Positions 1 through 5,083 of a stretch of 5,083 nt of DNA are shown here, one piece after another. Position 1 is the stretch's first letter, and each line of letters begins with the position of its first letter. Both the position numbers and the translations under genes were made by a program. The notes beneath the pieces are model-generated. The model did not search any database. It worked only from the letters and a program-made list of their open reading frames with translations, and was not told the origin of the DNA. Origin of the DNA: Nitrospiraceae bacterium (GTDB taxonomy: Bacteria > Nitrospirota > Nitrospiria > Nitrospirales > UBA8639); NCBI GenBank assembly GCA_003523945.1, contig DOFS01000507.1:1-5083 (forward strand), written 5' to 3'.

Positions 1-830
1 TTTTGTTCCACGACGACATCCAGAATAGCTCCATCCGCCGCACCGATCACCTGGGTTTGCACTCCTTGCATGCGATTGGCGGGATTTCCGCTGGGCCAGA
101 CATCGTCCCAGATTTCTGCTATCGGATGAAGTGAGGAGAAATTATTCGGCCCGATGTTTACGAAGTAAAAGCGTACCCGATCCCCCGGCTTGGCGGTGAG
201 GAACTCCCCTCCCTTTGCTGCATGAACGGGGTCATACTTAAACACCCCGCCGTTGAAGACGACATGGTCATTTTTGGCGTCCATCATCGCCGCCACGTCA
301 TCCGGATCTTTTGTGAATAACTCCGATTGCACCAGCACATATTCCCGGTCAGCCTTTGGCATCGCACTCGCATCTTTGGGGTCCACAATGACTGCGCCGA
401 ACATGCCACGGGCAATATGTTGAATCATCGGAAACGCGCCGCAGTGGTAGGCAAAGACTCCTGGCCGTTTCGCCTCCCAGACATATTCCAGAGACTCACC
501 AGGGTTCACGTCACGATAATTTGCGAGGAAATCCGTTTCCGCTGCATGAAAGTCCATGGAATGTGGGCGACTATTGTTCTCGTGGTTTTTGAGGATGAAA
601 TGCACCTGGTCGCCTTCAGTTACGCGGACGACGGGGCCCGGAACCTGTCCGTTAAAGGTCCATGCCTTATACGTGGTGCCTTTACCGTCAATGATGACTT
701 CCGTTTCCACTGCGGTGAGTTCCACCTTCACCTTTTTAGCCTCGACTTGTGAGGCAAAAGTAAAAAGACTTCCGGTCATTGCCACTAGCGCAATTCCCAG
801 TCCTATCCGGCCTGAATGTCGATTCTTCAT
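1..830 (-). CDS. nirK: NirK-like copper-containing nitrite reductase / two-domain multicopper oxidase, 3' end beyond window
   Basis: Reading the minus strand from the ATG at 830 gives 276 uninterrupted codons up to the window edge, so the C-terminus is missing. Residues 1-31 form a Sec signal peptide (basic start, hydrophobic core 9-26, VEA cleavage motif before K32), so the product is exported to the periplasm. Domain 1 is a cupredoxin fold carrying a full copper set. PHSMDFHAA gives H90 (type 1) and H95 (type 2), with D93 at the place of the catalytic Asp of NirK. YHC gives H129 (type 2) and C130 (type 1); H138 and M143 complete the type 1 site. Domain 2 starts near residue 190 and contains SSLHPIAEIWD, where H235 probably matches the catalytic His of NirK. 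The remaining type 2 His would lie outside the window. NirK reduces nitrite to nitric oxide. A type 1 site in domain 1 fits NirK or a type C two-domain oxidase and argues against laccase-like SLAC enzymes. An AAAGGA ribosome site (838-843) lies 7 nt before the start. The gene is divergent from the sigma-54 activator. Confidence 0.85.
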   Translation of the reverse strand, partial: MKNRHSGRIGLGIALVAMTGSLFTFASQVEAKKVKVELTAVETEVIIDGKGTTYKAWTFNGQVPGPVVRVTEGDQVHFILKNHENNSRPHSMDFHAAETDFLANYRDVNPGESLEYVWEAKRPGVFAYHCGAFPMIQHIARGMFGAVIVDPKDASAMPKADREYVLVQSELFTKDPDDVAAMMDAKNDHVVFNGGVFKYDPVHAAKGGEFLTAKPGDRVRFYFVNIGPNNFSSLHPIAEIWDDVWPSGNPANRMQGVQTQVIGAADGAILDVVVEQ

Positions 831-925
831 TCTTCCATCCTTTCCGAGGAGCATTAATGTGATTAATTCGAGTGATGCCTGGCTATGCTTGCCAACAAAT
901 GCAACATTTTCTATGTACTGCCTTA

Positions 926-941
926 AGCAGTTGCTGTGCCA
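926..941 (-). promoter_or_regulatory. Sigma-54 (-24/-12) promoter of the nirK-like gene
   Basis: On the minus strand the sequence TGGCACAGCAACTGCT runs from 941 down to 926. Against the sigma-54 consensus TGGCACGNNNNTTGCW it keeps the invariant GG (940-939) and GC (928-927) at the required 10-nt spacing and differs only at two tolerated positions. Transcription would start near 915, giving a leader of about 85 nt before the ATG at 830. A divergent sigma-54 activator gene and enhancer-like repeats upstream strengthen the call. The start site has not been mapped. Confidence 0.82.
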
Positions 942-956
942 AATATAAACATTGTG

Positions 957-969
957 TAAGTAATTGATT
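957..969 (-). promoter_or_regulatory. Predicted IHF binding site between enhancer and sigma-54 promoter
   Basis: The minus strand reads AATCAATTACTTA, an exact match to the E. coli IHF core consensus WATCAANNNNTTR. It lies in an AT-rich stretch centred near -48 relative to the predicted start site, between the -24 box and the upstream palindromes. Sigma-54 promoters often use IHF at this place to bend DNA so that the activator can touch the polymerase. The consensus is from E. coli and AT-rich DNA raises chance matches, so confidence is moderate. Confidence 0.55.
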
Positions 970-1006
970 TTTAAATACTTAATCATATGTATTTCAAGAT
1001 GATTAC

Positions 1007-1061
1007 GGCAAAATTTTGTTTAACAGCAAAATTTTGCTGTCTAGCAACAAAATATTGTTTA
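1007..1061. promoter_or_regulatory. Three-copy palindromic operator / enhancer (UAS) array
   Basis: Three related sites share the core CAAAATWTTG. Site A has its core at 1009-1018. Site B has its core at 1027-1036 inside a perfect 18-bp palindrome, ACAGCAAAATTTTGCTGT (1023-1040). Site C has its core at 1048-1057, with AATA replacing AATT. A and C match at 13 of 16 positions over 1007-1022 and 1046-1061. Centre-to-centre distances are 18 and 21 bp, near two helical turns. The array lies about 98-137 bp upstream of the predicted sigma-54 start site, the usual distance for an enhancer-binding protein, and next to the gene for such a protein. The palindromic form fits a dimeric Fis-type helix-turn-helix. 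The bound protein is inferred. Confidence 0.7.
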
Positions 1062-1063
1062 AT
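1035..1063 (+). promoter_or_regulatory. Possible sigma-70-like promoter of the sigma-54 activator gene
   Basis: TTGCTG (1035-1040) and TTTAAT (1058-1063) are separated by 17 nt. The -10 box matches TATAAT at 5 of 6 positions, while the -35 box keeps only the TTG. Transcription would start near 1070, about 60 nt before the ATG at 1131. The -35 box lies inside the right arm of palindrome B and the -10 box overlaps site C, so a protein bound there would block this promoter. AT-rich sequence makes such matches common. Confidence 0.4.
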
Positions 1064-1071
1064 GTGATAGG

Positions 1072-1094
1072 AACACCAAATCCTGAATGGTGTT
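1072..1094 (+). repeat. Inverted repeat in the leader of the activator gene
   Basis: AACACCA (1072-1078) and TGGTGTT (1088-1094) are perfect 7-bp inverted arms around a 9-nt centre. The repeat sits between the predicted transcription start (about 1070) and the ribosome binding site (TAAGGA, 1114-1119). It could be a stem-loop at the 5' end of the mRNA or a second operator. No run of T follows, so it is not an intrinsic terminator. Confidence 0.4.
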
Positions 1095-1130
1095 TACTTT
1101 TTCAACACTTCCATAAGGACCAACGGGGCA

Positions 1131-2957
1131 ATGGGCAATGGCAAGGACAGTTACCTGGCTGAGATGCGGTTTCGGGCCGTAGCCCAGTCATCTCACGATG
1201 CCATCATTATCGCGGATCAATCAGGGACCATCCTATTTTGGAATAAGGGGGCCAAAGACATCTTCGGCTATAAAAGCGAGGAGACCGTCGGCCAGCCCCT
1301 CACCATGCTTATGCCGGAGCGATACCGACAGGCGCATCAAGCCGGGCTTGAGCGATACAGCACAAGGGGAGAGACGCGGATTCTCGGAGAGACCGTGGAA
1401 CTCAGTGGTTTGCGTAGAACCGGAGAAGAATTTCCCCTCGAACTCACGCTTTCGGCCTGGAAAGAAGAAGAGCGGCTCTTTTTCAGCGGAATCATCCGAG
1501 ATATTTCTCAGCGAAAAGAAGCCGAAGAAGCCCTTCAGCGATCGGAAGAAAAATATCGCGCCATTTTTAATCAAGCGGTGGAAGGGATCTACCAGGCGAC
1601 ACCTGCCGGTGCCTTCCTCAATGCCAATGCGGCCCTGAGTCACTTGTTAGGGTACGACACCCCTCAAGTCCTGATGGAAACCGTCAAAGATATCGGTCGC
1701 CAACTCTATGTAGACCCCACTAAGCGGGGGGAGTTTTGCCGGTTGCTGGAGCATCAGGATGTCATCACGGACTTTGAGGCACAGGTCTATCGGGCGGACG
1801 GAACACAAATCTGGATTTCAGAAAATGCCCGGGTGATCCGCAACACGGAAGGAGAGGTGCAGTGGTATCAAGGATTTCTGGTTGATATCAGCGGACGAAA
1901 ACAGGCCGAAGAACTCTTGGAAAGGCAAAACCGCTTGCAAGCGGAAAACCGTTACCTACAGGAAGAAGTCCTCGAAGCCGGGGCATTCGGGGATCTCGTG
2001 GGGCAAAGCCCGGCCCTTCACAACGTGATCCGTCAAATCGCTCTTGTGGCACCCACGGAGGCCACCGTGCTAATTCTGGGTGAATCCGGAACGGGAAAAG
2101 AATTGGTTGCCCGGGAAATTCACAAACGCAGTCAACGAAAAGACCGGCCGTTAATCCGGGTGAATTGTGCGTCAATTCCGCGCGATCTATTTGAAAGTGA
2201 ATTTTTCGGCCACGTGAAAGGGGCATTTACCGGCGCGGTCAAAGATCGGGCCGGGCGATTTGGAGCTGCGGATGGGGGAACCTTGTTTTTGGATGAGGTC
2301 GGCGAAATTCCCCTGGACCTCCAAAGCAAATTCCTGCGGGTGCTGCAGGAGCAGCAATTTGAACGCGTGGGCGAGGAACGTACTCGTCATGTGGACGTCA
2401 GAGTAATCGCCGCGACCAACAAGGATTTAAAACAGGAAGTGGAAAACGGTCGATTTCGGCAGGATCTGTATTATCGCCTCAATGTGTTCCCCCTTGAAAT
2501 GTCCCCGCTTCGCGAACGGAAAGAAGATATTCCGCTCTTAGCCGAGTATCTTCTCGGGGTCACAGCGAAAAAGCTCCACTGTGCGCAACCGAAATTGACG
2601 AAAGCTCTGGTGGGGCAATTGCAACGATATAATTGGCCGGGAAATGTTCGGGAGTTGCAGAACGTCATTGAGCGAGGCTTGATTCTTTCCGGACGACAGG
2701 GGTTAACGTTCGATATCCCTCAACCCGGGGAAGGACGAGCCTCTGCAGAGGTTCAAGAGTCTCAGGCTTCCCTCAAAGAAAGGAGTGTGATATCCGAACG
2801 AGAGATGCGCCTTCGGGAACGGGATAATACCCGGGCCGCTCTCGAACAAGCGGAATGGAAAATTTATGGAAAAGGCGGTGCGGCCGAACGACTCGGTATT
2901 AAGCCTACGACGTTGGTTGCCCGCATCAAAAAAATGGGAATTGTGAAGGGAGGGTGA
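1131..2957 (+). CDS. Sigma-54-dependent transcriptional activator, PAS-PAS-AAA+-Fis HTH
   Basis: This 608-residue protein has no receiver domain, so it probably senses a signal directly through its PAS domains. PAS1 spans about 12-128 and PAS2 about 138-256, each ending in a RDIS or VDIS motif and a short helical linker. A coiled linker (about 257-283) leads into the AAA+ domain, about 289-520. That domain shows Walker A GESGTGKE (317-324), the sigma-54 contact loop GAFTGA (364-369), Walker B GGTLFLDE (382-389) and the [13 protein letters not shown] block (442-454), so ATPase and sigma-54 remodelling functions look intact. The C-terminus (about 566-604) is a Fis-type helix-turn-helix ending [13 protein letters not shown]...IKKMGI, as in FhlA-like activators. 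PAS1 resembles FixL/DosP heme PAS, with H69 at the heme-ligand position. The start is the first in-frame ATG; TAAGGA lies 11 nt upstream, slightly long. The divergent neighbour is the nirK-like gene with a sigma-54 promoter, its likely target. The ligand is unknown. Confidence 0.93.
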   Translation: MGNGKDSYLAEMRFRAVAQSSHDAIIIADQSGTILFWNKGAKDIFGYKSEETVGQPLTMLMPERYRQAHQAGLERYSTRGETRILGETVELSGLRRTGEEFPLELTLSAWKEEERLFFSGIIRDISQRKEAEEALQRSEEKYRAIFNQAVEGIYQATPAGAFLNANAALSHLLGYDTPQVLMETVKDIGRQLYVDPTKRGEFCRLLEHQDVITDFEAQVYRADGTQIWISENARVIRNTEGEVQWYQGFLVDISGRKQAEELLERQNRLQAENRYLQEEVLEAGAFGDLVGQSPALHNVIRQIALVAPTEATVLILGESGTGKELVAREIHKRSQRKDRPLIRVNCASIPRDLFESEFFGHVKGAFTGAVKDRAGRFGAADGGTLFLDEVGEIPLDLQSKFLRVLQEQQFERVGEERTRHVDVRVIAATNKDLKQEVENGRFRQDLYYRLNVFPLEMSPLRERKEDIPLLAEYLLGVTAKKLHCAQPKLTKALVGQLQRYNWPGNVRELQNVIERGLILSGRQGLTFDIPQPGEGRASAEVQESQASLKERSVISEREMRLRERDNTRAALEQAEWKIYGKGGAAERLGIKPTTLVARIKKMGIVKGG

Positions 2958-3320
2958 ACACGTAAGGTGAATGTCAGAGCTTAATGGCTGCGTGATCGCC
3001 ACGCGTCACCCCTCACAACCTGATTAGACTTTACTTCGCCCATACACGCATACACGGGATAAGCCGTTCGGCGAGAGCAGCATGTTCTTCGTCAAGCGAT
3101 GTTACTCTCAGGTATAGACCACAGTCTTTGACCGGACCCAAAGCCCCAAGCAAGATAGTAAAAATCCTCTACCCCAGGTCAATGATCACATTCACATTTG
3201 AGATGTGGAGACGCGTGTCTGATCTTTGACCGCACATCGAACAGACCATGATTGGCCTGTGTCATCTCGGCTAGACAAAGCTTAATGGTGGCTGGGAAGA
3301 TACATGCGGAAACCGGACAT
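2958..3320. other. Intergenic region between activator and histidine kinase genes, no convincing gene
   Basis: No good gene or intrinsic terminator is visible in these 363 nt. Minor structures are a short hairpin GCGTG/CACGC (2990-3004) without a T-run, the inverted repeats CACAT-N5-ATGTG (3193-3207) and AGAC-N4-GTCT (3209-3220), and a direct repeat of TCTTTGACCG at 3125-3134 and 3223-3232. Each TTGACC inside that repeat could act as a -35 box, but neither has a good -10 box at the right spacing. A promoter for the kinase/regulator pair probably lies here. A 45-codon open stretch on the minus strand (3168-3031) looks protein-like but has no good start. Confidence 0.6.
3308..3312 (+). promoter_or_regulatory. 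Ribosome binding site favouring the ATG at 3321
   Basis: GGAAA at 3308-3312 lies 8 nt before the ATG at 3321. The in-frame alternatives upstream, TTG at 3252 and ATG at 3285, lack a purine-rich site at good spacing. The site is a partial Shine-Dalgarno match, so the start choice is likely rather than certain. Confidence 0.45.
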
Positions 3321-4763
3321 ATGAAACCATTCTCACTTTATACCGTCATTGGGGGGTGCGGTATCGCCGCATTGGTGATGGGCGTCGTCCTTCCGGAGGT
3401 GTTGCCGGGGTGGCGTTGGGCCCATGAGCCTCTCCATTCCACATTGGAAACCGTCGGTGGATTGGCCGCCATTTTTATGGGAATTGTGCTGCTCCAGAGA
3501 ACAGCTGAACACACCAAGGGGAAGTTCATTCCCATGGCCGGTGGCTTTCTCGGGATGGGTATTCTTGAAGTCTTTCACGCGGTATCAATACCAGGGAATG
3601 GGTTCGTCTTATTGCGGAGTCTTGCCAGCTTTTTTGGCGGCTTGGGATTCGGGCTCATGTGGGTTTCTGCGACGGGAAAAACTCACCCAACGATTAAATG
3701 GATGCCGTGGGTGATGACCGGAGGGGCACTCGCAATTGGCCTTTGGACGATTGGATTCCCGCAATATCTACCCGTGATGGTTCGTGACGGGGCATTTACC
3801 CCAACCGCCGTGGCTCCCAAAAGTTTCGCGAGCATGTTGTTTTTTGCCGGATCGCTTCGCTTCTTTTTGGATTACCGAACCTCGGGTCGTTCGGAAGATA
3901 TTCTGTTTGCTTCTCTGGCTCTCATGTTCGGATTGGCCGAATTAATGTTTACCTATTCCGTTATCTGGGGCAGTCGATGGTGGTTCTGGCATTTCCTCCG
4001 GTTGTTGACCTATTTCTTCGTTCTGGGGTACGTCGGGCGAGGGTATTTGGCCACCGTCTCGGAGTTACGGTCATCATTGATCCAAACCCAACAGGCTGAA
4101 CAAGCCAGTCGGCAGAGTGAACAACAGCTCCGGACAGTCTTGGAAGCCCGGGAGCGTCTGGCCCAGGATCTTCATGACGGCGTCATTCAATCGACATTTG
4201 CCTTAAAACTGAATTTAGAGCGATGCCAGCGGCTCATTCCACAGAATCCTCAAGAAGCCCTCACCGGCATCAGCGATGTCTTGATGGAACTCAAAATCGT
4301 GATTCAAGACTTGCGCAGACATATTAGCGGTCTTGAACCGGAATGCCTGAATGGACGGCAATGGGTTGAAGAGATGCGCACCCTTGTGCAGACCGTGAAA
4401 AGATCACAGAATCTGCCCTTTGACCTGCAGATCGATCAGGAGGCGGCTGATCTGCTCACGCCGGAGGAAGCCACCCATCTGCTGTATGTGGTGAAAGAAT
4501 CCATCAGCAACAGTGTGCGACATTCACACGCTACGTCAGGCACGGTGTCCCTTCAAGTGCGGGAGGGGACCGTATGTCTTGAAGTGACGGACGATGGTCT
4601 GGGGTTTGACCTTGAAAATACCTATGAGGGAGTTCATGGCTTGAACAATATGGCCGCACGCGCGAAGCGGTTGGGTGCGCACTTTAAGGTATGGTCGAAA
4701 CCCGACCGTGGGACTCGCATTCTTTTTGAGATTGCCAAGAAAGGGAGCCATGCCCGGGCGTAA
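3321..4763 (+). CDS. Membrane sensor histidine kinase with MASE3-like N-terminus and HisKA_3/HATPase core
   Basis: With the start at 3321 the protein has 480 residues; starts at 3285 (ATG) or 3252 (TTG) would add 12 or 23. I prefer 3321 because GGAAA precedes it and the first membrane segment follows at once. About eight hydrophobic segments are seen, near residues 7-28, 43-60, 69-89, 94-116, 127-146, 169-185, 193-217 and 220-241. The pattern LHSTLE (38-43) followed by EVFHA (83-87) recalls MASE3-type membrane sensor domains, an assignment made by eye. A helical linker (about 245-275) leads to the HisKA_3 dimerisation box DLHDGVIQ, with the phospho-acceptor H285. The ATPase follows with N-box KESISNS (N397), DDGLGFD (424-430) and GVHGLNNMAARA (437-448). 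The kinase looks complete and should phosphorylate the regulator encoded by the overlapping next gene. The ligand is unknown. Confidence 0.9.
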   Translation: MKPFSLYTVIGGCGIAALVMGVVLPEVLPGWRWAHEPLHSTLETVGGLAAIFMGIVLLQRTAEHTKGKFIPMAGGFLGMGILEVFHAVSIPGNGFVLLRSLASFFGGLGFGLMWVSATGKTHPTIKWMPWVMTGGALAIGLWTIGFPQYLPVMVRDGAFTPTAVAPKSFASMLFFAGSLRFFLDYRTSGRSEDILFASLALMFGLAELMFTYSVIWGSRWWFWHFLRLLTYFFVLGYVGRGYLATVSELRSSLIQTQQAEQASRQSEQQLRTVLEARERLAQDLHDGVIQSTFALKLNLERCQRLIPQNPQEALTGISDVLMELKIVIQDLRRHISGLEPECLNGRQWVEEMRTLVQTVKRSQNLPFDLQIDQEAADLLTPEEATHLLYVVKESISNSVRHSHATSGTVSLQVREGTVCLEVTDDGLGFDLENTYEGVHGLNNMAARAKRLGAHFKVWSKPDRGTRILFEIAKKGSHARA

Positions 4764-5083
4764 CACACACCCTATCCGTCTCTTACTGGTCGATGATCAC
4801 GAGGTGCTTCGCCTGGGCCTGAAAACGCTTTTTACCGAAACCGCGGACATTCAGGTCGTGGGTGAAGCGGGGACCAGGGTCGCGGCGGTGTCCGAAGCCG
4901 ACCGTCTTAAGCCCGATGTGGTGCTCATGGATGTCCGTCTTCCGGACGGGAGCGGTATTGAGGCCTGCCGTGAGATTCGGAATGCAACTCCCGAAATCCG
5001 GGTGTTGTTTTTGACGTCCTTTGCCGACGATGAGGCGGTCATGGCGACCATCATGGCAGGAGCCAAAGGCTTTCTGTTGAAAG
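4750..5083 (+). CDS. NarL/LuxR-type response regulator, 3' end beyond window
   Basis: The ATG at 4750 overlaps the last 14 nt of the kinase gene in another frame, and GGGAG just upstream (4743-4747, inside the kinase gene) can serve as ribosome site. This arrangement suggests translational coupling. The 111 visible codons make an almost complete receiver domain: acidic pair D15/D16 in LLLVDDHEV, phospho-acceptor D61 in LMDVRLPDG, switch residue T89 in VLFLTSF and the conserved K111 at the window edge. VDDHEVLRLGL and MDVRLPDGSGIEACR are typical of NarL-family receivers that pair with HisKA_3 kinases. A LuxR-type helix-turn-helix is expected beyond the edge but is not visible, so the output domain is inferred. 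Confidence 0.9.
   Translation, partial: MPGRNTHPIRLLLVDDHEVLRLGLKTLFTETADIQVVGEAGTRVAAVSEADRLKPDVVLMDVRLPDGSGIEACREIRNATPEIRVLFLTSFADDEAVMATIMAGAKGFLLK

Noticed and set aside
880..894. Inverted repeat TGGC-N7-GCCA in the nirK leader, also read as a -24/-12 element
   Set aside because: The GG to GC spacing on the plus strand is 8 instead of 10 nt, and the minus strand lacks GC at the right place. The 4-bp arms are too short to claim an operator.
327..948. Two plus-strand open frames (327-752 and 556-948)
   Set aside because: They lie antisense over the copper oxidase gene, whose minus-strand frame shows a signal peptide and all domain 1 copper ligands. The plus-strand translations show no recognisable domain.
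957..984. FNR/NnrR-type site (TTGAT...AATCA) in the nirK upstream region
   Set aside because: The two half-sites are separated by 12 nt rather than 4, so they do not form a Crp/Fnr-type operator.
2985..3001. Sigma-54-like element TGGCTGCGTGATCGCC upstream of the kinase gene
   Set aside because: It has GG and GC at the right spacing but poor matches elsewhere (TGGCTG and TCGC instead of TGGCAC and TTGC), and it lies over 300 nt from the kinase start.
2990..3004. Hairpin GCGTG-ATCGC-CACGC after the activator gene as a terminator
   Set aside because: The stem is only 5 bp and no run of T follows, so it does not meet the pattern of an intrinsic terminator.
3252..3320. TTG start at 3252 for the histidine kinase
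   Set aside because: It is a rare start codon with no ribosome site, and the extra 23 residues are polar and precede the first membrane segment without any domain. The ATG at 3321 is better supported.

Overview
The window looks like a piece of a Gram-negative bacterial chromosome with moderate GC in its genes. The gene content (a periplasmic two-domain NirK-type copper protein beside a sigma-54 activator and a HisKA_3 kinase with a NarL-type regulator) and the protein style suggest a Nitrospirota member such as Nitrospira. That assignment is an inference from sequence flavour, not from a marker gene. There are no RNA genes, insertion sequences or CRISPR repeats.

Layout. Positions 1-830 (minus strand) hold the N-terminal 276 codons of an exported NirK-like copper nitrite reductase or multicopper oxidase, whose 3' end lies outside the window. 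Positions 831-1130 form an AT-rich divergent regulatory region. Positions 1131-2957 (plus) encode a complete 608-residue sigma-54 enhancer-binding protein with the order PAS-PAS-AAA+-Fis HTH. Positions 2958-3320 are a 363-nt gap with no convincing gene. Positions 3321-4763 (plus) encode a membrane histidine kinase with about eight membrane segments and a HisKA_3/HATPase core. It overlaps by 14 nt a NarL/LuxR-type response regulator (4750 onward) that is cut by the right edge.

How it fits together. The divergent region carries what looks like a complete sigma-54 control unit reading toward the nirK-like gene. It has a strong -24/-12 element (926-941, minus strand), a perfect match to the IHF core consensus just upstream (957-969), and three copies of an AT-rich palindrome (1007-1061) about 100-140 bp upstream of the predicted start site, which is the usual enhancer distance. 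The neighbouring activator has an intact GAFTGA loop, no receiver domain and two PAS domains, the first resembling FixL/DosP heme PAS. The simplest model is a one-component PAS-sensing switch that turns on the copper nitrite reductase through sigma-54 and limits its own expression from an overlapping sigma-70-like promoter. The downstream kinase/regulator pair is a separate phosphorelay whose target cannot be read from this window.
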